Shown here one piece after another: positions 10,833 to 20,595 of a stretch of 26,263 nucleotides of DNA. A model generated the notes under the pieces. The model saw only the letters and a list, made by a program, of their open reading frames with translations. It had not been told where the DNA came from and did not search any database. Every line of letters begins with the position of its first letter. Position 1 is the first letter of the stretch. The stretch is from NCBI GenBank assembly GCA_019693395.1, contig JAAMXP010001309.1:1-26263 (forward strand), given 5' to 3'. The position numbers and the translations under genes were made by a program. Origin of the DNA: Ettlia oleoabundans (lineage: Eukaryota > Chlorophyta > Chlorophyceae > Chlamydomonadales).

Positions 10833-12134
10833 ATGCCAGGCCATGCTGTAACCGTCCTTGGCAGGCAACGCGGCCCTACTCCATCCCCGTTTGCGGCCGA
10901 GGCTGCCCAGGCCGCGTCTGATCAGAAAAAATCGGAGTGGAAGGGGGCCAATGTAGCAACGAAAAGGGCTGCAGGACCCGGCTCGTGCTTGTGGGACGCC
11001 AGGTGCCAACCTTACGAAACCGAGGTGAAGCTGTCCTTGGACATGTATTTCGCGTCTGTTGCACGGCTGCTGCGTTCAAGCCACAGCTGGTATTGTTCGG
11101 AAATGGGGACAACAGAGACAAGGCAACCAGCTTGACGGTAGCTGCCGTCGATTTTGCAGGCACCTGTCGTTAATGTTGCCGCACGCTTGCCCTCGCAGAG
11201 CCCAGGCACAGAGCAGCTGGTGCGGGAACTGTCCAGGGAACTGGAGTATGATGATCCTCTGGCTGCTGGCGCTGCCATGGCAATGCGCGCGGCGTGCCAG
11301 CACATGGGCTGCAGCGAAGAGCCAGTACAGATAGAGGTTACGGGCCTGAGCAGCCTGCTGCCAAACTTGGAGCGTGCCGTCGTCACAATCACTCTGCCAT
11401 TAGCTGAGAGCAGCGATAATGAGGCAGCAAAGCCCAGCGGCAGCGGCAGTGCCAGTGGCAGCGGCAGCGGCAGAGCCTGCAGCAGCGGAGACGGAGGCGG
11501 CGGCAGGTTGGCGAGTAGCGGCACCGTGGTGCTTGTGCCAGCAAAGCCCGTGGCAGCAGGCGAGCGGCCCCCCCAGCCTTCTAGTGGCGGCATCCACAGG
11601 GTTGAGCTCAGGCTGCCACTTATTGCCAGCAAAAATGGCCGGGGATTCAACAGCCACAGCGCAGTCGCTCCAAGCCAGCAAGTCACCAGCACCGGCAGCT
11701 GTACTTTTATCTTTAAGCAGCCTCCCAGGGCAGCTGAACGGCGCAACATGGAGCGTTTTGCCGGGCTGGTCAGTTGCCGGGTGGAGACAGAGCAAGAACA
11801 GCTGGCCAAGCAGCACAGGGAGGTGCGAGTTGCAGGCCTGCCAGCTGGCAAGGGTTCCTTGCTCTGAATGGTGGCTGTTTTACGATGCCTGTTGTGCTTC
11901 ACATACATCAGTTGCTTTCACTGCCTGCGAAGGGCCACTGCCGGCCTCGCCATGTATTTGTGTCAGTGGGTCAACTGCCATTGCTATACTCGCCTGCGGC
12001 CTGATGGCGCTACCTTGCAGGACTCCTTCTGTGCGATGTCTGATGCACTGTCACGAGGAGCCTCACTGGACAGCCTCTCCTCCTTCCTGAGCGTGGGCCG
12101 ACAGGCTTCGCTGGAAGGGCAGCAGGAGGGGTAG
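10833..12134 (+). CDS. Unrecognised protein, first copy of a tandem paralogous pair
   Basis: Predicted exons 10833-11024, 11199-11822 and 12021-12134 (all phase-0 GT-AG introns) give 309 residues. I do not recognise the family. The best support is the neighbouring copy at 12642-13906, with the same three-exon plan and matching blocks: SPFA near the N-terminus, SPGTEQ...REL opening exon 2, GSCTF-FKQPP near its end, and LSRGASLDSLS in exon 3. Exon 2 contains a Ser/Gly-rich linker between two conserved ends. The FKQPP block is followed by a charged helix (RVETEQEQLAKQHRE). The C-terminus has two R-x-A-S-L motifs 15 residues apart, resembling sites for CDPK/SnRK-type kinases. No signal peptide or membrane segment is evident. 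An in-frame TGA lies just upstream of the chosen ATG; a TTTGCAG directly before it could instead be a splice acceptor from an earlier exon. Confidence 0.65.
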
Positions 12135-12641
12135 ATCAAGCTGCTGTATATGGCAGCGAGCCAGCAGAAGGTTCGAGAGCAGGGAATGAAGCCATGCAAT
12201 AGTGAGGTCAATGTGATGGCAGTCAGCCATTGACCGTTCAGTTTTTAACACCTCAGTTTTCAGAAAGTCAATTTTCAGCAACTTTAACCAACCTCTGTGC
12301 CTCGTGACCCTGCATGAAGTGACCTTGATTGGGCAACAGAAGACAGGTGCACGTGCAAGTGCCCTTCGACCGTAGTCATAGTTTTCTAACAGATGCCTTT
12401 TGCTTTGCATGCATACTGTGACACCTCGTTTTAGTCATCGAATTCACAGAACACTACCGCCTTTGTTTTACCTTGCGTATGGACACCCAGGCCAAGGTTG
12501 AGGGTAGTCACCTCCTGGTTTGGTACGGTACTGCCAGCAACTCCTCTGGCACGGGGAGGTGCTGACGTGTGCATGCTGACGGTGGACGGCCATTCCCGTT
12601 TGCCTCAGCGACCAAGTTCGCTCATGGGAACCTTATCAAGC
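12135..12641. other. Intergenic spacer between the tandem paralogs
   Basis: This 507-base spacer is A/T-richer than its surroundings and holds the 3' UTR of the first gene and the promoter of the second. No TGTAA motif was found. From 12498 the plus-strand frame is open into the second gene, so its protein could start upstream at 12498 or 12624. Confidence 0.45.
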
Positions 12642-13906
12642 ATGGACGGCCGGTCTGTGAGCTTTGAGGCGCTGCACAACGTCACGTCCTCTCCCTTTGC
12701 GGACCAAGCTGAGCAGACCGTTTCAACATCGTACCCAGAGGGATGTGGAGGGGCAATGGTGGTCAAAGCAAGAGCATCATACCCAGGGTGGCTGTGCTTA
12801 GGGTGCAGTGGCGAACCTTGGGGAGAAGAGGTGAGCTGGCCGTGGCGCTTGGCGTGCCCGCGGCGGCCGCAAGGGGAAGGAGCGGAAGCAACTACCTGGC
12901 CCTCAGTGAGGCACGTGTGAGGCACACGCGGCAGCTCAAACTGGCATGAGGCTCATTGAATCAGGGTGGCCACAGAGATTGCTGGGAAGGCAACCAGGAG
13001 CGCTCTTGGTCTGCCATGGCATGGTGCCCCGTTGCAGAGCCCGCCTTCAAGCCCTGGCACGGAGCAAATCTTTCGAGAGCTGTCTGCAGAGATGGCGGAG
13101 GCTGACCCCTTGTCTGCTGGTGCAGCCGCGGTCGCACGGACGTTGTCGCAGCATGGAAGTGGAGAATGTGCAGCGGCACAGGCGATGGCACACCTGCGCA
13201 CCGTGCTGCCAAGCCTGGAGAGTGCCGGTGTGACCCTTCCCGCCAGCAGCGGCGAGGAGGATTGCAAGAGTGGCAGCAGCAGTGCGACAGGCGGCTCGAC
13301 AGTTGTGGTGACGCTGCCTGAGGCTGCACCAGAGGCTGAGCAATGTTGGGACCCTGGCACACCTTCCACTAGCGGCAGTAACAGCAGGCGGCTGACCCTG
13401 CCCCTGCCAAGTGACCACTCATCTCATCAGTCCTCGCATCAGACCACCCCCGGCAGCTGTACCTTTCGGTTCAAGCAGCCTCCCAGCCCGGCAGAGCGGG
13501 AAGCGATAGAACGCTTTACGTGGCTGCTGAGACGACGATTGGAGGCAGAGACAGCCCACCTGGCCAAGGAGCAATTAGAGGTAAGATTGCAGGGAGGGGG
13601 CTGGCTTGCTTGCCTGACCCAGTTTCCCCAGCAGGGCAAACTTTTCGTGTGATTTGTGCCGCCTCTTGCACTACACCGGCGTGTGCCGCCTCCTGTATTG
13701 GCAAACAACGAATCAATGATGTGTTGTAATCAACAGACATCTGCTTCCCTGTGCAGGAGTCCATAGATGAATGTTCTGAGGCACTTTCACGCGGCGCATC
13801 TCTGGACAGCTTATCGCCCACCTTGGGCACCAGCCGTCTGACGTCGCTCACCCACCTCAAATTGGCCTGGCCTCGCCGCCGGGGTTCCGCCGCCGAGGAG
13901 AAGTAA
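12642..13906 (+). CDS. Unrecognised protein, second copy of a tandem paralogous pair
   Basis: Predicted exons 12642-12830, 13038-13580 and 13757-13906, all phase 0, give 293 residues. The first intron has a strong donor (AAGAG|GTGAGC). From SPFA to the end of exon 1 is exactly 47 residues, as in the first copy. Exon 2 opens with SPPSSPGTEQIFREL and ends with GSCTFRFKQPPSPAERE and a charged helix (LRRRLEAETAHLAKEQLE). Its Ser-rich middle is shorter than in the first copy and has diverged freely. Exon 3 keeps SRGASLDSLS and a second R-x-T-S-L motif 15 residues later, then adds a basic tail (WPRRRGSAAEEK). Conserved exon ends with a diverged linker fit a working gene under selection rather than a decaying copy. 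Upstream in-frame ATGs at 12498 and 12624 are alternatives; 12642 was chosen because it aligns with the start of the first copy. Function is unknown. Confidence 0.65.
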
Positions 13907-14441
13907 GCGATCAACGGCATTAATTGTGCATGAACAAGCGTGTGAGTGAGCTAGTCTTGAAATAGTTTTAACCAGTATAAGGGGCAAATGTGCAATTTGA
14001 TGGCAGCAAGGGTTCCGCCCACCGCCAACCTGGGCGGCGACAACCGTGCGCATGTCGAGCGGGGAACAACTGGTGTCCATGAACAAAGCAGGCATTGCTA
14101 GACATGCCCACAGTATTGCATCTGTAAAAGGGGTTGCCACGCTGCAATGTCTGGAGCATCGCCATCAAGGAACCCTGCCGCACATGTCCAGCCAGCTGCC
14201 TGTTTGTCCAGCGTCGCCACGTGGAGCGATGTGGCGGTGGCTGACCTCCACATCAGCTGGTAGCTGTGTGTACTAGCCCTATCCCGTCAGCCGGACAGCG
14301 GTGGGCCACTATTTCGCTAAAAGCTCTCGCAGCTCACCTTCCTAGACCAGCCCTCCTCCCAAAACACCGTCGCTGGTGTCGATGTAAACCAGCCCGTGCC
14401 CCCAGCTGACTCCGGGGGCAGCAGAGCGCGTGCTTTGTACA
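13907..14441. other. Intergenic region before the magnesium channel gene
   Basis: This 535-base region holds the 3' UTR of the second tandem gene and the promoter of the MRS2-like gene. A TGTAA motif lies at 14123-14127. The remaining sequence has only short open frames with no recognisable content and shows no third copy of the tandem gene. Confidence 0.45.
14123..14127 (+). terminator. Candidate TGTAA polyadenylation signal for the second tandem gene
   Basis: TGTAA occurs 217 bases after the stop at 13906, a typical distance for chlorophyte genes. Motif and position only. Confidence 0.45.
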
Positions 14442-17400
14442 ATGGAGAACGGCGGCAAGCCCGTTGCTGGCCAGCTCTCGCAGCTGAATATCATGCCGCA
14501 GTCTGATAAGGGCTCGACTGCGCTGGCAGTCGAAAAGGTGGCGCACTTCCTCCCGGACAGCGCAGCTGCAGCGGCTGCAGCGGCGGGAGCCACCAAGGCC
14601 AAAAATCAGGTTTGTGCCGCCCCGCGACTGCCGCTGGAGCGCTTTTCCCTCGCAGCTCCCCAGACCACTACGATTGCACTGCAGCTCTTTATTGTATAGT
14701 AGTCCCACAGCAGCATGGAGCCTTGAGCCAACAGCGAAGCACAACCCGCCGCCGTCTCAGCCCGGCCTTGAATGCCGACCGCTGTTGCCGCGGCCCCTTC
14801 TTCTGCCGCTGTCTCTCTGCAGGTCAAGTCGCTTGGCGTGCGTAAGTGGCTGGCGGTCAACGCCCAGGGGGAAGTGCGGCACCTTGAACTGGCCAAGCTG
14901 CGTGTGACAGCAGGGCTGGGAGTGCAGCTGCGGGACTTGAGGTGGGTGAGGGTGCTCCACAGGTCGGCCAAGCGATGCACATGTTGCCTGGAGCAGAGGA
15001 GCAGCACACCAACAGCTCTGGTCTGCTGTACTATGCCCTGCCGCTTCTACATCTGCGCACTAGCTGCAGAGTGCATGTCTGCATTGCCGGCATATGCTGG
15101 CAGATATATGCTAGCCCATTAAGCCCCAATTCCCCATCATGCCTAAAGATTCCGCCTGGCCTGCCCCGCCCAGCTGCTCCAAGGGTGCTGCCTGCTGACC
15201 TCCTCCCTGGGGGCCTTGCTTGGCCGGTCTGCAGGCTGATGGACCCTCAGCTGGCCACCAGCTACCCCTCTGCCATCCTGGCCCGTGAGCGAGCCATTGT
15301 GGTCAACCTGGAGTTCATCAAGTGCATCATTGCCATGGGTGGGTTGGGCGGCAGGGGCTGGTAGCAGAGGTGTGACTGGCACGCGTACGCTTCCTGCCTC
15401 AGTGCACTATTTGTAACGCAGCCTTCCGTGTGTAGCGGGGTGGCTGGCGCCAGTTCAGGCGCACTTGAACTGCGTCTGTTGCTATGCGGAACGCCGCCAA
15501 CTTGTCACACCCAGTGCCAGAAACCTCTCCAGGCGTCGCTGTGGAGCGGTTGACGCGAGTAAGGCGCCAACTGGCTCTCAACTCCCCTTGTCCACACAGC
15601 CCCTGTTGCGTTCCAAACAGACCATTGTGCCTTTCACAACTCTACAGACAACATCTACATCACGAACCTGGATGATCAGAACACGGTGGCATTTGTGGAG
15701 GAGCTGCAGCGGCGGCTGCGTGCCGCAGCGTCAGCCACCGCCGCTGCCGCCCACGGTCCCGACGGCCTGTTTGTGTCTCAGTCGCACGCAAACCTAGCGG
15801 GTGCTGCAGGTACGTGCTTGTGTTGCAGGCCGTCCGTGTTGGCCAAGGTAGAGCGTTGGTTGTTGAGCACTCTTCCTGCTACCATATCAAGAGCGGTCCC
15901 CTGTCAAAAGTAATCTATAGCAGAACGTTGGTGACGGCACAGGTGCCACTGTACTGTCAGAGGGAGGAGAACTTTCCAGCCAGCGGTGCATCAATGCTGT
16001 GCACCGACCCGTGTGTGGTGGCTGCCTGCAGGCGGCCAGAACGGCGGCAACGGCGGGCCCAGCAGCGGCGGCATTGCGCTCAGCTCCATCTCAGCCGCCC
16101 ACGACGAGCTGCCCTTTGAGCTGCGGGCACTGGAAATAGCGCTGGATACGGTGCGGGCTCTCGAGGATGGAGCTGCTGCCTGCTGGCTGCTCCAGTACGA
16201 TTGGGGCAGGGGCTGGCCCGCTGCTGCTGCTGCGCACGCTGCTCCAGGATGGTGGGGGGGGGGCTGGCAGCCTAAGCTCTGCAATCGTTTGGCTTGTATG
16301 GTACGCAGTGGTTGCTGTGTACTGCCAGGGGCACCATCCTGTGTCACCGCACCGGCTGCTCTTGCTCACCGCCCAAACTGTCTCTCCAGTTGTCTGCCGG
16401 GTTCTGCAGCTGGTCACGTTTGCCCTCTCACGCTTGCCATGCCTTCTGCGGCGCTCTTCGATGTGCAGGTCTCCCAGTACCTGGAGCGCTTGACGGGTGA
16501 CCTGGAGGCGGCAGCGCACCCGGCGCTGGATGCGCTGACTGGCAAGGTGTGTGCAATCAGGCATTGCATAGCTTGTCCATCAACTGAATGCGTGAGCGCT
16601 ATCACTGAGCATTTGAAGGATTGCCAGCAGTGTGATGGAGTGTGTAAATTCCTGTGCCCCACCACTCAACTGAGGTATCAGGCTCACCCGTTCTGCTGCA
16701 GATCAACACCAGCAACCTGGAGCGCGTGCGGCGCATCAAGAATAGGATGGTGCGGCTGACCACCCGCGTGGAGACGGTGCGTGGCTGCTGCTGTGTTGGG
16801 CGGGCTTAGTCCCAGCAGGGGCTGAGACTTCAAACAACGGGCAGATGAGCCTGGAGCGTGGCATCCTTATTCAGTCGACAGCTGGAACCATCGTGGACAG
16901 ATACGGCTGGGGGTACCAACCTACTGCTTCCGTGTGTGGCTGGTGCTGGACGACTTAATCCATTGCGACCCGACTCACTGTTGCCGCTGCAGCTGCGGGA
17001 GGTGCTGGAGAAGTTCCTGGATGATGACTCCGACATGAAGGACCTCAACCTCACGGCTAAGGTGCGGTATGTGGGTGCTGGGCATTTGATTGGGGGAACC
17101 GGGCTATGGCGCGGTGGCAGATTACGGGGGGTGGGGATGAGGAGCTGAGTTGTGGCAGCATCGATTCTGGACACACTCTGGACACAGCTGGACACAGCTG
17201 GACACATCAGCATGGATGCACGTGCTGCAGACTGAGTCTTTTCGATGCCATCTGTGCCTTCCACCCATGCGCCCTGCGTGTACATGTGTGTGCCTGTCTG
17301 TTTGACTTGCAGGAGGAGGAGCGCCTGGAGATGTTCAACCGCCACGCTCGGTCGGGCGCCGCCACGCCCTTTGACGTGCCACTGCCCTACACGGGTGCCA

Positions 17401-19222
17401 GCGCCGCTGAGGTCAGTACATGCGGGTGGTTACAGCAGGGGTTGGCTATAGGAAGAGTGCTGCAGCAGATCTCACATTAGCAGCCTGGCGGGGTGGTTGA
17501 CAGGGTTGATGGTGATGCACTTCCATATTGGGGCGATCACCAGTGGCATGCAGCTCGTTCTGCCTTCCCTGGCAACACGTCTCTCCCTTTCTATATCTTG
17601 CTCACCTTTCTGCCTGGTTGCATACCCATTAGGAGCCTGGCTTACAGTAGTGCACACATGCCAGCAGAATTTAGGGGCTAACTGCGCTTCCATCATTGCA
17701 ACCACCCACTTGGCTGCCCTCCTGCAGGCGGCTGCGCTGGATGCCATGACTCCCATGACTCCCAAGAGCGTCTCCTCTGCTTCCAGCGACTCCACAAACC
17801 TGGAGGACGACCCTGATGTGGCGGTGAGTTGACCTGAGCGTCCTTGATTGACAAGTTGTATGCGGCTTCGTTCTGTTGCGCAACGGTGTGCATGTGCATG
17901 CCGCGGCAGCCCTCAGTGCGTGTGAACTGCCACTGGAGTGGCTCTGCGGTGGTGGCGACCTGGGTTTCATGGTGTGCTTGCTTGGCAATGGGCTGTGGTT
18001 CACAGTTCGCGCAGCAGCTGCACTGGGACTGCACCGGGCTGGACACCAAAAGTGGCAAGGCTGATCGCCGCCGCTTCCACCCGCTTCTTCCCTTTGCAGG
18101 TGGTGGAAATGTTGATGGAGCCTTACTTCATGCAGGTGCGGCCATACTGACTGCGAATTGCGCGCAGCACCAGACGCTCGCTGCATCGCAACTCGCACCG
18201 CCCTCAAGGAATCAGTTGTCCCACTGCTCTCTTGCCACTCCCTTTGCAGATTGACAACACGTACAACAAGCTGCAAACTCTGTGCGAGTACATCGACGAC
18301 ACGGAGGTGCGGTCCGTTGCTGCCGCTGAGCTGGCGCTGCCGCTTGCCGCATGCGCTCATGTTGTTGTTGTTGTTGTTGTTGGCGGAGTTGTTTTGATCC
18401 CTGCTGTCCATCTCGCGGCAGTGTTCCATTACAGGCATTATCACCCTGAAAGATTATGCTGATCATCCCGTGCTTGTGCCCTGCCTCACATTCCCAACCT
18501 CCCCACCCGCCCTCCAACCCTCCACCCGCAGGACTACATCAACATCGAGCTGGATAGCCACCGTAACGCCCTTATCAGGGTGGGTCTTTTGCTCTACCAT
18601 GTTGCTTGGCATGTTAATGGGGAGAAATGATTGATTTGCTATCCGTGAGGCTGTGTGTGATTGCATGCGGGGGTGCGTGCGCCCGCTGGCGCCCCGGCGC
18701 GACCCCTCCGTGCACCTTTTCTTCTTTGCAGCTGGACTTGGTGCTCACTTCCCTCAGCACTTCACTGGCACTCATAACCGCGTTCACATCATTGTTCGCA
18801 ATGAACGTCGCATTGACCGAGGATGGGGTAAGCAATATGCTGTTCCTGCTGTTGGCGCCTGCCCGCCCCGGGGCCTTCGTTGCGGTCGGCTGGCTGCACC
18901 TTGCGCAGCGGCCCAGCCCCTTTCCATCTCCGTTCACCTCTGCCATGCACTTGTTCATGTTATGTACATTAACATTGCCTGACTCGTATGAATTGCTTGT
19001 TTAGCACATCTCCTGCTGCCGGCCTCCTTCTGGATTAATCTGCACATGCCCGAGTTCCATGAGCCGAGTGCCATGACCCGAGTGTCATGCACCAAACCTG
19101 CCGGTGTGCAGAGCGAGGGCCCCTACAGCTGGTTTGTGGCCATATCCAGCAGCGCGGCCTTGGGTGCCGTAACTGTCTTCGGCAGCATCATGGTGTACTG
19201 CCGCTGGAAGCGCCTCATCTGA
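14442..19222 (+). CDS. MRS2/CorA-type magnesium channel with AMN in place of GMN
   Basis: Predicted exons are 14442-14609, 14823-14941, 15235-15338, 15648-15809, 16032-16150, 16469-16546, 16702-16776, 16993-17061, 17313-17411, 17728-17823, 18100-18135, 18250-18306, 18532-18579, 18732-18827 and 19112-19222. All are GT-AG with matching phases and give 478 residues. Family blocks appear in order: LGVRKWLAV; YPSAILARERAIVVNLEFIK; LPFELRALEIALD; NLERVRRIKNRMVRLT; EVLEKFLDDDSDM and MLMEPYFMQ. Two membrane helices lie at about 411-432 and 448-470, followed by RWKRLI. MRS2 proteins assemble as pentameric Mg2+ channels in organelle, vacuole or plasma membranes. The first helix should end in GMN, but residues 433-435 read AMN. 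Residues 185-200 are a Gly-rich insert. A start at 14430 is also possible. A second copy of the last exon lies at 20084. Compartment is undetermined. Confidence 0.9.
17166..17207. repeat. Short tandem repeat of CTGGACACA in an MRS2 intron
   Basis: Four copies of a 10-11-base unit built on CTGGACACA lie in the intron between the exons ending at 17061 and starting at 17313. It is a minor minisatellite with no inferred role. Confidence 0.7.
18361..18382. repeat. GTT trinucleotide microsatellite
   Basis: Seven GTT units lie in the intron after the MRS2 exon ending at 18306. The array is likely to be length-polymorphic. Confidence 0.85.
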
Positions 19223-19349
19223 ACGGCGCCTACAGCAGCGGCACCAACCTACCACTGCATGGGGTAAGCACGTGCTGCAGGCATGCCTACTAACACCAGC
19301 TTTGCCGCACCACCAGGAGCGCATGTATCTATACCATCCGTCAGCCCTT

Positions 19350-20010
19350 ACGAATCTTTCAGACGGTACGGCCCCACTGCACCACATCTGGCAACTGGTA
19401 CACCTCCTGTACATCTGCACGCTACTGACAAATGGTGCAGCCCTCATAGCAGCCCCAGCACCCCAGGGACTCCCCTGCTCCCTTGCGCCAGCGGCGCTCC
19501 GGCGCAGTGCTGCAACAATAAGGCCTGGCTCGACACGCCATGCTGCCGGCTAGTTTGCCAGGCAGGGTAAGAATGCAGCGGTCGTATCTCCCCTGCACCC
19601 ATAGAGTAACCTAAGTAGTGGAATAGTGCTATCACATTGTTAATTGATAAAAGGGGGTAGAAGCGGGCATTGTGCACATTGTTACTAATGTTATATTGGT
19701 AAAAGGGGGTAGAAGCAGGCATTGTGATGGCACTATTCCACCACTTAGGTTATTATATGGGTGCAAGGAGATACGACCGCTGCATTCTTACCCTGCCTGG
19801 CAAACTAGCCGGCAGCATGGCGTGTCGAGCCAGGCCTTATTGTTGCAGCACTGCGCCGGAGCGCCGCTGGCGCAAGGGAGCAGGGGAGTCCCTGGGGTGC
19901 TGGGGCTGCTATGAGGGCTGCACCATCTGTCAGTAGCGTGCGGATGTACAGGAGGTGTACCAGTTGCCAGATGGTGCAGTGGGCTTGTACCGTCTGACAG
20001 ATGGATTGGA
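19350..20010. repeat. Large foldback inverted repeat between two copies of the last MRS2 exon
   Basis: The left arm (about 19360-19639) and right arm (about 19720-19996) are inverted copies of about 280 bases. They are nearly identical over long stretches, so that the same 46-residue conceptual peptide can be read from the left arm on the plus strand and the right arm on the minus strand. Weaker pairing extends outward to about 19350 and 20010. The roughly 80-base centre contains two direct copies of a 32-base sequence. No transposase or clear target-site duplication was seen. The structure resembles a foldback or MITE-like element, or a palindromic rearrangement. Transcribed RNA would form a long hairpin. 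Confidence 0.85.
19643..19726. repeat. Two direct repeats in the centre of the foldback
   Basis: Copies at 19643-19674 and 19695-19726 are 32 bases each and differ at two positions. Both contain AAAAGGGGGTAGAAGC and end in GCATTGTG. The second overlaps the inner end of the right arm, which suggests the centre arose by local duplication when the palindrome formed. Confidence 0.75.
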
Positions 20011-20083
20011 AGACATGCACGGCTTGGGGCGACGCGCATGCTCTCCCACCGCTGCTGCCTACACCAGCCCTGCCTGTGTGCAG

Positions 20084-20194
20084 ATTGAGGGCCCCTACAG
20101 CTGGTTTGTGGCCATATCCAGCAGCGCTGGATTGGGTGCTATCACCGTCTTTGGTACCAGCGTGATGTACTGCCGCTGGAGGCGCCTGATATAA
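20084..20194 (+). CDS. Second copy of the MRS2 terminal exon (alternative exon or relic)
   Basis: This 111-base segment starts after an acceptor (TGTGTGCAG), opens in phase 0 and ends with TAA. Its 36 residues (EGPYSWFVAISSSAGLG near the start, YCRWRRLI at the end) align without gaps to the exon at 19112-19222. Differences are mostly synonymous or conservative (A/G, V/I, K/R), which suggests selection on the protein. Similarity continues past the stop (CAGCGGC and a following CATG). From the donor at 18828 it could be spliced in place of the proximal exon, giving the same length of channel with a slightly different second membrane helix and outer loop (IEGPYS instead of SEGPYS). It could equally be a non-functional duplicate; no other MRS2 exon is repeated beside it. 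Confidence 0.65.
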   Translation: MEGPYSWFVAISSSAGLGAITVFGTSVMYCRWRRLI

Positions 20195-20220
20195 GCAGTG
20201 CCCACACCAGCGGCGTCAAT

Positions 20221-20595
20221 CTACTGTCGCATGTACGCTGCTGCCAACTGGTCCACAAGCTGGTTTGCGAGCATTTGAGCAGCCGTTGAGTTGGTGCTAA
20301 ACTTAAGTTCGTCAGCGTCATGGCCTTTCTGCCGCTTGAAGCGACTAATTGAGCGGCGGCGCCGGCCAACCCTCTGATTCAAGGCCCTGCACCATGCAGC
20401 CGACAGTGACCATGGCAGCAATCAGTCAGTGACACGCAGCAGCAGGCGCTCACCGGCGCTCGTGTCATGCTGCCACAAGTGACTGCTGTATGTAGGAATC
20501 CACTCTACTTCCTTTTGCTCTGCTGCAAGTGCACTAGCACACTGCCTCAACCTCTGGCTGCTTCTTTTGTTTCGTTTAGCCCTGTTTCGTCCCAT
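20221..20595 (-). CDS. Possible small basic protein, two exons or an in-frame TGA
   Basis: From an ATG at 20595 the minus strand reads MGRNRAKRNKRSSQRLRQ and on through SALAAEQKEVEWIPTYSS. It meets a TGA at 20424-20422, then continues in the same frame with RVGRRRRSISRFKRQKGH and FSTNSTAAQMLANQLVDQL to a TAG at 20221. Removing a 60-base intron with GT at 20433-20432 and AG at 20375-20374 (phase 0) would bypass the TGA and give about 104 residues rich in Arg and Lys. A 60-base intron is short for this genome. I do not recognise the protein. It ends 26 bases from the stop of the second MRS2 exon copy on the other strand. It could be spurious. Confidence 0.35.

Noticed and set aside
11012..11908. 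298-codon minus-strand open frame
   Set aside because: It is antisense to exon 2 of the first tandem gene, whose plus-strand reading is conserved in the neighbouring copy. The minus reading has no matching copy or motif.
12165..12180. tRNA-like GGTTCGA sequence
   Set aside because: No acceptor stem, D-arm or anticodon arm can be built at the right distances.
19283..20039. Protein-like matching open frames on both strands in the foldback
   Set aside because: The shared peptide is simply the two inverted arms translated. There is no start context, no family similarity and no transposase motif.
20422..20424. TGA as a selenocysteine codon
   Set aside because: There is no selenoprotein motif near it and no SECIS-like structure was noticed. 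A short intron in phase explains the reading equally well.
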